This document shows, one piece after another, positions 22,691 through 33,957 of a DNA stretch of 64,000 nucleotides. The position numbers and the translations under genes were made by a program. Origin of the DNA: Malus domestica (Eukaryota; Streptophyta; Magnoliopsida; Rosales; Rosaceae). The notes under the pieces were generated by a model. The model ran no database searches and was not told the origin of the DNA. It saw only the letters and a list, made by a program, of their open reading frames with translations. Numbering within the stretch: the stretch's first letter is position 1; every line of letters starts with the position of its first letter. The DNA lies in assembly GCF_042453785.1 (NCBI RefSeq), contig NC_091663.1, positions 23,520,501 through 23,584,500 on the forward strand, written 5' to 3'.

Positions 22691-25600
22691 TTGCCAAAGA
22701 TGTTAGACGGGTCTTTTGGAGGCAGCTCCGGGTTTGCAAGAACTACGGTGCAAAATGCAAAGTTCGAAGTGGAAAAATTTGATTGCACAAACAACTTTGG
22801 GATGTGGCAATGTGAGGTCAAAGATGTGTTGGCTCAACAAGATCTACTTGCCGTTTGGGAGAGAAGTCGCAAGCTATGTCTAAGCCGGAATGGGAAAAAT
22901 TAAATTTGTGGGCTTGCTCTTCAATTCGGTTGTGCCTTGCAAAAACTCAGAAGTATTTTGTGATGCGAGAGACACTAACAAATGTGTTGTGGCAAAAATT
23001 GGAAGACAAGTATATGACGAAGGGTGCAGAGTACCGGCTACACCTGAAGAAAAAGCTATACCGCTTCCAATACAAAGAAGGTACAAAAATGATTAGACAC
23101 CTTGATGCTTTTAATAAGTTGATTGCCGACTTGTTAAATTTAGATGAAGATATTAAGGATGAAGATAAGGCCTCAATATTGTTGAATTCTTTGCCGGACT
23201 CTTATGAGCATTTTGTTACCACTATTATGCATGGTAAATAAATTGTGAAATTTGAAGATGTGTCAAATGCCTTGATGAATTATGAAATGAGGCATAGAGA
23301 TAAAAATCATGATAGTACCTCTGAAGCTTTATTTGTTAGAGGTAGATCATCGGAAAGGAGATCATCTTCTAGTAGGAAAAAATCACTCTCGACCTAGAGG
23401 AAACTCTAAAGGTAGAAAAACCTTGGAAAGGGATGAATGTGCCTTTTGTCATAATAAGGGTCATGGGAAGAAAGATTGTCCTAAGTTGAAGACCAAAGGA
23501 AAAGAAAGTTCTGAAACCAATGTTGTTGAGGTTGAAACAAATTTTTTTTATTTTGCTTTAACCACTTCCTCATCATTTGATTGTGCTACTAAATGGGTGT
23601 TGGATACGGGTTGTACTCATCATATGACTCCTCACAAGGATTGGTTTTCAAGCTTGAAAGAGTTTGATGGTGGTGTTGTGTTCATAGAAGATGACAATCC
23701 TTGTACAACAAAAGGGATTGGTACAGTTCGTTTGAAGTTGCATGATGACATGGTTAAAGAGTTGACAGGTGTTCGGTATGTACCGAATTTGAAGAAAAAT
23801 CTTATTTCTTTGGGTATTTTAGAATCCAAGGGCTTAAGATTTCATTCAGATGAGCAGACATTGAAAGTTACTTATGGTGCACTTGTTGTAATGAAATCTT
23901 CTTGATGTGGTCATTTGTATCTATTGCAAAGAAGCACCGTAACAGGTGAAGCGTATATAGTCTCAGAAAATATGGGCACATTTGATTCAGATACTACTAG
24001 ACTGTGGCATATGAGATTAGGCCATGCCAGTGAGAAAGCTCTACAAGAGCTTGTGAAAAAAAGTCTTCTAAAAGGTGCCACGACTTGTAAGCTTGTTTTC
24101 TGCGAGCATTGTGTCTTGGGAAAGCAAACTAGAGTGAAGTTTGGTACTGCAGTACATCAGACAAAGAGCATCCTTGATTATGTGCATTCGGATGTTTGGG
24201 GTCCTACAAAGACTCCCTCTTTAAGTAGTAGACATTGGTTCGTGACCTTTGTATATTATTCAAGAATGTATTGGGTCTACACTATGAAGCACAAGAGTGA
24301 GCTGTTGAGCATTTTCTTGGGTTGGAAGAAAATGGTTTAGAACCAGATTGGGAGAAAGATTAAAATTTTACGATCAGATAAGGGTGGAGAATACACATCT
24401 GATCCTTTCTTTAAAGTTTGCAAAGATGAAAGAATTGTGAGACATTTTATTGTCCGAGGAACTTCACAACAAAATGGAGTTGTAGAAAGATTGAATCAAA
24501 CCTTGCTTGAAAAGGTTAGATGCATGTTGTCTCAGTCGGGTTTGAGCAAGTCGTTTTGGGCAGAGACAGTTACTTATGCATGTCACATTATCAACCGGTT
24601 ACCCTCAGCTGCTATTCAGAGTAAGACACCAATGGAGGTATGGACTGGGAAACCTTCTGCTAATTATGATTATATTCATATTTTTGGTTCGCCTGCTTAT
24701 TTTCATGTAATTGAAAATAAACTTGATCCTAGAGCCAAAAAGACTATCTTTCTTGGTTTTAGTAGTGGTGTCAAAGGTTACAGGTTGTGGTGCCCAGAGA
24801 TGAAGAAACTTGTAATCAGCAGAGATGTGACATTTGATGAAGAAAGTATGTACAAAGACTCTGAGAAGAATGTGAAAGATGTCCAACGGGTGGAGCTTGA
24901 GAAAGTTGCCTCTGGTACTTCAAATCATATTTCCGTTGATGTCAAAGCCACTACAAGTGAAGAAGTTGGAGACCATGAGGATGTTGAAGAAGTTGAACTT
25001 GAAGATTCTATTCAAATTGAAGAGCAAGTTTTACCTCAAGAGTCTATTGCCAAGAACAGAGGAAAGAGACAAATTACAAAGCTAGCTCGGTATAGTAACT
25101 ATGTTGCTTTTGCTCTTCCTATTATCATTGATGATATTCCATCCAATTTCGAGGAAGCCATTGAGAGTGAGGAGAAGGAGAGGTGGTGCAATGCCATGGG
25201 TGATGAGATGAATTCTCTCTTGAAGAACAAGACTTGGGAGTTAGCTAAATTGTCTAAAGGCAAGAAAGCTATCGATTGCAAATGGGTGTATGCCATGAAG
25301 GAAGGTGCTGATGAGAAAAACAATGTGATATTCAAAGCAAGATTAGTTGCTAAAGGGTATGCACAAAAAGAGGGTATTGACTACAACGAAATCTTTTCTT
25401 CGGTTGTGAAGCATTACTTAAATGTTAGCTCTTGTTGCACAGTATGATCTTGAGCTTGTGCAACTTGATGTAAAGACGGCTTTCCTACATGGTGTTTGAA
25501 TGAAGAGATCTATATGTGTCAACCGGATGGGTATACAATAAAAGGGAAGGAGAATTTGTTTTGCAAAGTAAAGAAATCACTTTATGGCTTGAAGCAATCT

Positions 25601-26740
25601 CCAAGGCAATGGTATTTGAGGTTTGATAAATTTATGAGATGCCAAAATTATTCTAGAAGTCAATATGATCATTGTGTGTACTTCAAGAAGTTGCCAGATG
25701 GGTCTTTCATTTATTTGTTGATATATGTTGATGATATGTTGATTGCCTCAAAGAATGTCAAAGAGATTGAGAAATTGAATAAGCAAATGAAGAATGAGTT
25801 TAAGATGAAGGATCTTGGTGAAGCGAAGAAGATCCTTGGCATGGAGATCACTAGAGATAGAGAAAAGGGTTTGATCAGTTTGAATCAAAGACAATACCTT
25901 GAAAAGTTGATTTGGAAGTTTGGAGTTCATGATTCAACCAAACCGGTTAGTACCCCTTTGGCTCCTCATTTTAAATTGAGTTCTTTACAATGTCCTAAAA
26001 CTGATAAAGAGAAGCTGCAAATGAAAAATATACCATATGCAAATTTGGTTGGTAGTTTGATGTATGCAATGGTATGCTCTAGACCGGATATTGCTCATGC
26101 AGTTGGCATGGTGAGTCGATATATGCATAATCCAGGTAAAGAGCATTGGCAAGTAGCTAAGTGGATATTGAGGTATCTCCATGGTACTTGAGATGTTGGT
26201 TTATGCTTTGAGAGAGATGACTCTGGTATTGGTCATTTTGCAGTTGGTTATGTTGATTCAGATTATGCAGGTGATCTGGATGGAAGGAAGTCTACTACAG
26301 ACTATGTGTTTACTATAGCTAAAGGGCCAGTTTGTTGGAGGTCCATTTTGCAGTCGTCTGTTGCCATGTCTACTACAGAGGCTGAATATATGGCAGTTGT
26401 TGAAGTTATAAAGGAGACCATTTGGATACATGGGCTGATTAGAGATTTGGGGGTTGATCAAAAGCAGGTGAAGGTACATTGTGATAGTCAGTGTCATTTA
26501 TTTGGTTAAGTATCAGGTTCATCATGCGAGGACCAAGCATATAGATGTGTGTTATCACTTTGCGTGTGAAGTCATTGGTGAAGGAGAGATTATTCTCCAA
26601 AAAATTCCAACTAAAGATAACCCCGCTGATATGTTGACTAAGGTTGTTGGTGTAGCCAAGTTTGTTCATTGCTTGAACTTGGCTCACATTTTGCCTATAT
26701 AAAGAAGGCGTTGAGCAGTAAGAGTTTTGGAGCATTTGGC
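22691..26740 (+). pseudogene. Inner Copia gag-pol polyprotein, disabled
   Basis: Domains follow in Copia order. Gag starts near 22700 (MLDGSFGGSSGF, then FDCTNNFGMW) with a CX2CX4HX4C zinc knuckle at about 23436-23480 (CAFCHNKGHGKKDC). Protease has the DTG triad near 23600 (WVLDTGCTHHMT). Integrase has its HHCC finger (MRLGH, CEHC) near 24010-24115 and catalytic acidic residues (HSDVWGP, VVERLNQ). RT at 25200-26190 has CKWVYAMKEG, LYGLKQSPRQWY and YVDDML at 25728. RNase H at 26340-26510 has STTEAEYM and HCDSQ. Stops interrupt it at about 23239, 23903, 24338 and 26188, with frame changes near 22870, 25415, 25492 and 26500. It is related to tobacco Tnt1 in family. A protein restored by recombination is not claimed. 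Confidence 0.92.
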
Positions 26741-26842
26741 TCGGCATGAGTTGTTCTCTTGCTAGTGTTTGGGAGTAATCTTTGTGTTGATTGTGTTGGT
26801 TGACTCGTCATAGCATTTTAAGGATTTGGCCAATGTGGAGAT

Positions 26843-27502
26843 TGTTGAATTATGGCCAAATGACAAAACAACTTTCGGCTAAATAAAATAAACAAAAGGA
26901 TGTAAACAACATCATTATGTTTGTTGAAAAAATAAAAAGGGTCATGATGATGTTTGTATAAAAAAAGGTAAAGGCTAGCAAGTAGCCTTATTATTGGTTT
27001 TGTTTTTGGGTGCTTTCAAAAGAATGAAGCTTAGCATCCGAATATGAGAGAGAAGAAGGTGAGCACCATTGGTTTTAGTAGCCATATAGTAATAGAAAAA
27101 TAGATAACACATTGGTTTTTCAAGAGCTCCATTTTGGACGGAAGAAGAAAGTGTGCCATCTCATTGTTGAGTTCTCACTTCATCAAAGTTTTTATTTGTT
27201 GTAATAGCTTTGAGCTTTGTATAGATAAGAGATTATTCATTATATTTCTCTCTATTTGTTTCTTTGGTGTGTGAGAGCTATTGGTATATTGGGGTTTTGG
27301 GTTGTGAGCTTGTCAACACTTTGTAAACTCCCATTTGGTTGATAGTGGATTATTGGGTGAGCTCCGAGGACGTACTCCAATTCTAGTGACTGTTGAGGAA
27401 CCTCGTTAAAATCTTGATGTCCTTTATATTTTGTTCTTGCATTCCATTTGATGGGTTAGCTTGAGTGGGTTCCAATTAGTTTGGTGCTATCCTAGCACAA
27501 CA
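26843..27502 (+). repeat. Inner Copia 3' LTR
   Basis: 660 bases with the same ends as the 5' LTR, followed at once by the CATAT target duplication. It lacks a block of more than 20 bases present in the 5' LTR. Confidence 0.92.
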
Positions 27503-27507
27503 CATAT

Positions 27508-29303
27508 TGACTTCTTGAATAATTTTGGCCTCTCATAAATTTATCAAACCTCAAATATCATTGCCTTGGAGATTGCTTCAAGCCATAAAGTGATTTCTTC
27601 AATTTGCAAAACAAATTCTCCTTCCCTTTCATTGTATACCCATCCGGTTGACACATATAGATCTCTTCATTCAAATCACAATGTAGGAAAGTCGTCTTTA
27701 CATCAAATTGCACAAGCTCAAGATCATACTGTGCAACAAGAGCTAACATAATGTGAATTGAGGAGTGCTTCACAACCGGAGAAAAGATTTCATTGTAGTC
27801 AATGTCTTCCTTTTGTGCATACCCTTTAGCAACTAATCTTGCTTTGAATCTCACGTTGATTTTCTCATCAGCACCTTCCTTCTTGGCATACCCTCATTTG
27901 CAACAGATAGCTTTCATGCCCTTAGGCAATTTAGCTAACTGCCAAGTCTTGTTCTTCAAGAAAGAATTCATCTCATCACCCATGGCATTGCACCACCTCT
28001 CCTTCTCCTCACTCTCAATGGCTTCCTCGAAATTGGATGGAATATCAATGATAATAGGAATAGCAAAAGCAGCATAGTCACTATAACGAGCTGGCTTGGT
28101 AATTTGTCTCCTTCCTCTTTTCTTGGCAATAGACTCTTGAGGTGAAACTTGCTATTCAACTTGAATAGAATCTTCAAGTTCAACTTCTTCAACATTCTCA
28201 TGGTCTCCAACTTCTTCACTTGTATTGGCTTCAACATCAGCGGAAATAGGATTTGAAGTACCAGAGGCAACTTTCTCAAGCTCCACATGTTGGACATCTT
28301 TCACCTTCTTCTCAAAGTCTTTGTACATACTTTCTTCATCAAATGTCACATCTCTGCTGATTACAAGTTTCTTCATCTCTAGGCACCACAACCTGTAACC
28401 TTTGACACCACTACTAAAACCAAGAAAGATAGCCTTTTTGGCTCTAAGATCAAGTTTATTTTCAATTACATGAAAATAAGCAGGCGAACCAAAAATATGA
28501 ATATAATCATAATCAGTAGAAGGTTTCTTAGTCCATACCTCCATTGGTGTCTTACCCTGAATAGCAGCTGAGGGTAACCGGTTGATAATGTGACATGCAT
28601 AAGTAACTGCCTCTGCCCAAAACGACTTGCTCAAACCCGACTGAGACAACATGCATCTAACCTTTTTAAGCAAGGTTCGATTCAATCTTTCTGCAACTCC
28701 ATTTTGTTGTGGAGTTTCCCGAACACTAAAATGTCTCACAATCCCTTCCTCTTTGCAAACTTTAAAGAAAGGGTCGGATGTATATTCACCACTATTATCC
28801 GATCTCAAAATCTTAATCTCCTTCTAGTCTGGTTCTCAACCATTTTCTTCCAACTCAAGAAAATGTTCAATACCTCACTCTTGTGCTTCATAGTGTAGAC
28901 CCAATACCTTCTTGAATAATCAACAAAGATCACGAACCAATGTCTACCACTCAAAGAGGAAGTCTTTGTAGGACCCCAAACATCCGAATGCACATAATCA
29001 AGAATGCCCTTCGTTTGATGTACGTACCAAACTTCACTCTAGTTTGCTTTCCCAAGACACAATGCTCGCAGAAATCAAGCTTACAAGTCGTGGCACCTTT
29101 AGAAGACATTTTTTTCACAAGCCCTTGTAGAGCTTTCTCACCGGCATGGCCTAATCTCATATGCCACAGTCTAGTAGTATCTGAATCAAATGTGCCCATA
29201 TTTTCTGAGACTACAGATGCTTCACCTGTCAAGGTGCTTCTTTGCAATAGATACAAATGACCACATCGATGAGCTTTCATCACCACAAGTGCACCAAACC
29301 AAT
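27508..29303 (-). pseudogene. Outer Copia integrase and RT N-terminal part
   Basis: On the minus strand the reading order is integrase (about 28808-29286: LWHMRLGHAGEKALQGLVKK, CEHCVLGKQT), integrase core and C-terminal part (28152-28808: NGVAERLNRTLLKK, FLGFSSGVKGYRLW), then RT start (27558-27854: ARLVAKGYAQKEDIDYNEIF, LYGLKQSPRQ). It breaks where the inner element is inserted at 27507. Small lesions are visible near 28820 and 27860-27900. Gag and protease are absent, see the parent element. Confidence 0.88.
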
Positions 29304-29993
29304 TGTTGTGCTACGATAGCACCAAACCAATTGGAACCAACTCAAGCTAACCCATAAGAAATATATCAAATGAAATGCAAGAACAAAATAATGAAGACAC
29401 CAAGATTTTAACGAGGTTCCTCAACAGTTAGTTTAACTGGAGTACGTCCTCGGAGTAGTAGAAGCTCACCCAATACCAAATGAGAGTTTACAAAGTGTTG
29501 GCAAGCTCACAACCCAAAACCCCAATACAACTAATAGCTCTCACACACCATAAAAACAAATAGAGAAAGAAATATAGTTATTAATTTCTTCTCTGTACAA
29601 AACTCAAAGCTATTACATTAATAAAACTTTGATGGAGTGAGAACTAAACAATGAGAGGGCACACTTTCTTCTTCTCTCCAAAATGGAGCTACTGAAAAAA
29701 TCAATATGTGCTCTTTATTACTATGTGGCTGCCTTTGCTCTCTCAAAGATGGGCTACTAAAACAAATGGTGCTCTCCTTATTCTCTCTCACATTTGGATG
29801 CTAAGCTTCATCCTTTTTAAAGCACCCAAAAACAAAACCAATAATAAGGCTACTTACTAGCCTTTACCTTTTTTTTCTACAAACATCATCGTGACCCTTT
29901 TTATCTTTTCAATAAACATAATGATGTTGTCTACCTCCTTTTGTTTATTTTATTTAGCCGAAAGTTGTTTTGTCATTTGGCCATAATTCAACA
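29304..29993 (-). repeat. Outer Copia 5' LTR
   Basis: 690 bases with the same termini as the other LTRs of this family. AAACA follows on its outer side. On the inner side only ATTGGT of the expected primer-binding site remains before the deletion junction. Confidence 0.9.
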
Positions 29994-32150
29994 AAACATC
30001 GTACATGTATTATGTATTATATTTATCGTTCCCATATGTGCAGAACATATGCAAAAGTACCAATCAATTAAGAAATGATACATGGGTATATCAATGTTAA
30101 ATTAAAGTCAACCAATACGCCATTGGAGTAGAATTGATTCCTCTTGGTACATGGCCCAGACAAGGGTTGACCAGGGTCAACCACACCTAAGGAACTTCTC
30201 CGGCTAGCTCATTTCTTTGGACTTGATGGTCACTCTGTATATATATATTCACATATTTCATGCAAAACAAAGTGGAATATCTTCGCAAATAACAAAGGAA
30301 AATTTGAACACCCCATACAGGGTTCTGATTCGGCTGTACGTCAGAAAAAAGCTTATAAAACTGCTCAGAAGGTGACATAAGATACTGTAAGATAACAGCA
30401 CTATAGTTCATTCATTGCTATTTTGACTACATATGCTTTTTCTTCCTCATAAATTACATTTCTAGGCTTGGCTATTGGTCTATGCCTTCACTAAAAAATT
30501 AAAAATTCTAGATATAGGCTAATGTTTCATAATTTACCAAGAAAACCACAAAAGAATGTCTTTCCACATCCAGATGCAAATGTTAAATTGCAAGATCCGT
30601 AAAGCTCTCAACAGGCAAATGAACTAAGGGAAAGCTTAATCACACAACCAGGGTGATTACTGCATGCTTCTACTTGGTTATTCATAGCCTAACTAAAAGA
30701 TAAACAGTCTTCAACAGAAACATAAGGTAATGAAGGAACATGCATTTCCGTATAGAATCATTTAGATTAGTAGATTACTCAGGGGAGAAAATAAGTAGGA
30801 ACTTGCCTGCAACTATCAAGGAAGCTTCAGCCAGATCAGGCCTTGAAGCATATCCCCTTCGAGCATATGCAGCAAAGCAAAAGCTGAAATTGCCAGGTCT
30901 ACATTCTTTTCCTCTCAAAACAATTCATAGACAGAAAATTTAGCCTGGAATGAGAAAACCAAAGCAGGAAAAAAAAAAGTAAATTACCATATGAAATTCT
31001 TTGAAGAAAATCTTCAAAGTTATGGTTAGATATAGAATCATAAAGGAAGTATAAATGTAAAACCAAAAGGCACCAGCAGATATACAAACATGTTCACTAC
31101 TTGTAAGAATTGGCTGGTTCATTAAACTGATTCACGTTGACAGCTGGATAAAGAACAGCTGGCTCAATCCCTCGTGCGTCAAGATGCTTAAATTTCTTCG
31201 CAAACATAGATGCTGTGAGTTTGCTGTTAACAAGAATCTTATCTGCCATTCCTGCAGCAGTATTTATCAAAATGAAAAAGGAAATCTAGTAAGAAACAGT
31301 AGTACATCCACAACAAAATAACACTGAAAAGATACACAAGAAAAAGTAGATGAATGTCATAAAGCCGAGATATGGAATCAGACCAGTTGTCATTTCTTCT
31401 ATGAAATCTATGGTTTTCTATATATCCTCCTCAAAACAGTTGTGTGCTGAGCCAGCAATAAATCCAGACAATGACAATAAAACAAAACCTGGACAGAAAG
31501 ATGTAATACATTGAACAACTCTACTACCAGAAGCTACCAGATAACAATTCACATGAAATAGGAGCAAATTCCTTTGTTGCCTTCTTAAGCTTCAGCAGTG
31601 GGATGACAACAGAAACCTGATCTGCTAGTATTACATCAAACAATGGCCACATGAACAGCATGCAGAGAGCAACAAAGCACCATATATATGCACACAAAGC
31701 ATGGAGTCGATAGAATATATGTCGGGGTAGGAAGGCACAATATACAGTAACTAGAAAGATACCTGTGAAACCAAATGACAGAAAAACATCAAACTATGCA
31801 GTGATCTTAAATGACAGTTGATCAACGTGAAACTGATAAAAATTAAACGAAAGAAAGGAAAACATGTTCTATTTGTTCCAACTTTTATACATTCCCAAAG
31901 GGCATAAAGGAAGCAAAACGTAAAAACCACCTTCTAACCCCCAGGCCTAACATCCATCTACATACGCAGTACCCAATTTGATGAAGCTCCCATTTACCAC
32001 ATTAGAATGTGAGCATCCAACCCAAATCCAATTTGTAACAGGTGGAGAGGCCCAAGATAATGAAAACCACTTATGCAGGCAAGGGTTTCATTCCCCGACG
32101 TGGGACTCACACCCTCAACAGGCAGGTCTGTATTTTTAATTATGTTTCTC

Positions 32151-32306
32151 ATAGATTACACACCCATGAGCGGTAGGTCTCGGGTTCGAGACTTGGGAGC
32201 AGCTTCTCCATAAATGGGGGTAAGGCTAGCCGACATTCACCTCTCCCAGATCTGCGTAAAGCGGGAGCCTTGTGCACTGGGTACGACCTTTATAGATTAC
32301 ACACCC
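32151..32306 (+). mobile_element. Au-type SINE, 5' truncated, with 15-bp duplication
   Basis: ATAGATTACACACCC occurs at 32151-32165 and 32292-32306, bounding about 126 bases. The insert has the pol III B-box-like GGGTTCGAGACT and the Au-specific body: GGGAGCAGCTTCTCCATAAA, GGGGGTAAGGCTAGCCGACA, GTAAAGCGGGAGCCTTGTGC, ending ACTGGGTACGACCTTT. The usual first 30-40 bases with the A box are missing. It lies in the intron between exons 2 and 3 of the ALG2 pseudogene. The Au family is tRNA-derived and spread by LINE enzymes. Confidence 0.9.
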
Positions 32307-32794
32307 CAGGACTACCTGGTGTGAAATTATTTCTCCCTAAAACAATGCATACTATTTTCTGTGCACACAAACAAAAAAGGAAGTAGAGAAAGCCACACAC
32401 CAGAAACGGAAGCATGGGATGCAAGTTCGACAGCCGCGTCGACGATCAGTTTTTCAGCTCCACCTACCCATCACATTCACAACATAAAAATCTCAATCCC
32501 AACAACTCCTTCACAAAAACAACAGAAGGAAAAGAGAAGAAGAAGAAGTTACCGATGCCCCGATCGGGATGAATAATTGCAACGTTCAACCTGGAGCCTC
32601 CTTTCTTCCCCGCCATTTTTTCGGCTCCTTCTTTCTCCCCAATTCTCTGCAGATTCTAATTCAAAATCTCAAACAGGAGAAACCATTTCTGCTATATTGG
32701 GCCGAAACGGGTCGGGTGTGGTTCTTCCACAACGCGCCCCCAAAGGCCGAATAGGACGTAAATCTACGACCTCAATAAAGGAATAGGGTCCTAC

Positions 32795-32970
32795 ACGGAT
32801 CCTCATGTGAGGATGACCTCATCATGTCCGTTCATCTATCATTTTGTGATTATAAATTATTTTAAATTTTTTATTTAAAACTGAACACAAACAGTATATA
32901 ACGAAAACTAGTCGGTATAATGAACGAACACGATAAAGTGATCTCTAAGATCCTCACAAAGAGGATCCGA
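32795..32970. mobile_element. Rosaceae-type GGATCCTC MITE, copy 1
   Basis: The ends are inverted repeats: left CGGATCCTCATGTGAGGATG, right reversed CGGATCCTCTTTGTGAGGAT. The core holds GTCCGTTCATC...ATTATAAATTATTTTAAA...TATATAACGAAAA...ATGAACGAACACGAT, itself a partial inverted repeat. Copy 2 at 38663-38858 has the same order. It lies about 180 bases upstream of the ALG2 pseudogene start. Confidence 0.8.
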
Positions 32971-33046
32971 AAAGAGCTAAATATAGTCTCGTTCAGAATT
33001 ATAGCCTTGCAAAAAAATATTTTTAAATGAACAATATCAGACCCTA
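32971..33046. other. Spacer between two MITEs
   Basis: Short AT-rich DNA with no recognisable feature. Confidence 0.3.
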
Positions 33047-33957
33047 CTCTTATATCATCTTCAACCAAAGGGGCTAAGAGTACCCCCCACAATAATTTAT
33101 TAGTTTTAAGTTTTATACTTTAAATTTATCGATTAATTTAATTAAACTACCTTTAGATGTTTTTAAATCAAGTCGTTAAATTTGAATTAATTATTGTCTA
33201 ATTGCCATATTAAATCACATGGAAAATCTAGAAATAATTCATGCAATTATGTATCAAAGTAATGCATGCACATGAGTAATTAATGTTAAATGAATATGAT
33301 ATAATGGATTAGAAAAACCTAGAAAATACGGTCGAGGCAAGTGTTGGACACTTTGTCCTTAAGACAAGTTTACGCCCCACTACGGTTTTCATGGTTGGTC
33401 GGCGCATGTGTCCCAAGATACAACAATCACGTCCTTGTAATAGTAGCACTCCAAATCACAAGGCTCCATGAACTACAATTATGTTGAAAACTCTCTCATA
33501 TAGAATCAATGAGACTCTCTAATATTTAGTGCACTCTATATATGATTATGTAAACAATGAAAAGTTATTTTGTGATTATAGGGGGCTTCCCTATTTATAG
33601 AATGTGAGATACCTCTTTGGAAAGCATGTGACTATTCATGAAGAGTCAAAAGTTGCAAATCTTCATTTGAGTAGACATATCCTTCTACCAAAAGGCTCCA
33701 CTTCTAATTTCCAATCAATTAATAAATTTAATTTAATAATATTATTATTAAATCTTCCAACAATTATTGCATTTGAGGAGTTGTGCCCCAAAAAAAATGT
33801 TAAGAGGGGCTATGTTTGGCTAGCCTGATGCCCCTTTGGGCAAATAATGGTCTGATAGGCTCCACAAAATTATAGCCTAGCCATTGGTTGGAGAAAATCA
33901 GGTCATTTTTTTGGCTTTTAGACCTTGAGCCCTCTCTATTGGAGATGGCCTAAGAGA
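33047..33957. mobile_element. Nonautonomous DNA element with about 29-bp inverted ends
   Basis: The left end reads CTCTTATATCATCTTCAACC then AAAGGGGCT. The right end reversed reads CTCTTAGGCCATCTCCAATA then GAGAGGGCT. About 21 of 29 positions match. The phrase GGCCATCTCCAA is a common terminal word of plant hAT-type MITEs. The inside is AT-rich with no transposase. One small frame (33604-33828) is not convincing. No clean target duplication was found. Confidence 0.45.

Larger units (their letters stand above)
21943..27507 (+). mobile_element. Inner Copia (Tork/Tnt1-like) retrotransposon with CATAT duplication
   Basis: The element proper is 21948-27502, 5.55 kb, with CATAT at 21943-21947 and 27503-27507. 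The 5' LTR is 21948-22650 and the 3' LTR 26843-27502. The primer-binding site TGGTATCAGAGC (22653-22664) is complementary to initiator methionine tRNA, and the polypurine tract CAATGTGGAGA precedes the 3' LTR. It lies inside the RT gene of the outer copy, in the opposite direction, and is therefore younger. All pol domains are present, but several stops and frameshifts prevent a full polyprotein. Confidence 0.95.
20066..29998 (-). mobile_element. Outer Copia (Tork/Tnt1-like) retrotransposon with AAACA duplication
   Basis: The element proper is 20071-29993. AAACA flanks it at 20066-20070 and 29994-29998. Its 3' LTR is 20071-20785 and its 5' LTR 29304-29993, both minus, with ends TGTTGAATTATGG and CTA(G/C)CACAACA-type. 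The internal region is split by an inner element at 21948-27502. Just inside the 5' LTR the sequence jumps from the ATTGGT primer-site remnant to GGTGCACTTGTGGT, which in the inner copy lies at about 23876; so gag, protease and most of the primer-binding site are deleted. Integrase, RT and RNase H remain in pieces. The element cannot transpose by itself. Confidence 0.92.
19531..32616 (-). pseudogene. ALG2: ALG2 alpha-1,3/1,6-mannosyltransferase pseudogene, 8 exons
   Basis: ALG2 adds the second and third mannoses to the dolichol-linked oligosaccharide on the cytoplasmic face of the ER. Readable exons on the minus strand: E1 32553-32616 (MAGKKGGSRLNVAIIHPDRG), E2 about 32385-32463 (GGAEKLIVDAAVELASH, then an internal deletion), E3 about 31573-31752 (FLPRHIFYRLHALCAY, FDVILADQVSVVIPLLKLKK), E4 31384-31488 (DLLLAQHTTVLRRIYRKP), E5 31101-31251 (GMADKILVNSKLTASMFAKK), E6 30807-30944 (FERKR), E7 19897-20062 (GFDNRLRENVEHLEELRSL) and E8 19531-19817 (DEHFG, ETGFLCDCN, MGIEARRHV). 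The E..FG...E region of GT4 enzymes falls in E8. One-base losses occur in E4, E6 and E7, E8 has stops, E2 is shortened, and the donor after E3 is damaged. A 9.9 kb Copia insertion fills intron 6, eight bases from the acceptor. It is dead. Confidence 0.85.

Noticed and set aside
24605..24886. Minus-strand frame within the inner Copia integrase
   Set aside because: Shadow of the plus-strand integrase; the same applies to 25099-25335 and 25748-25930.
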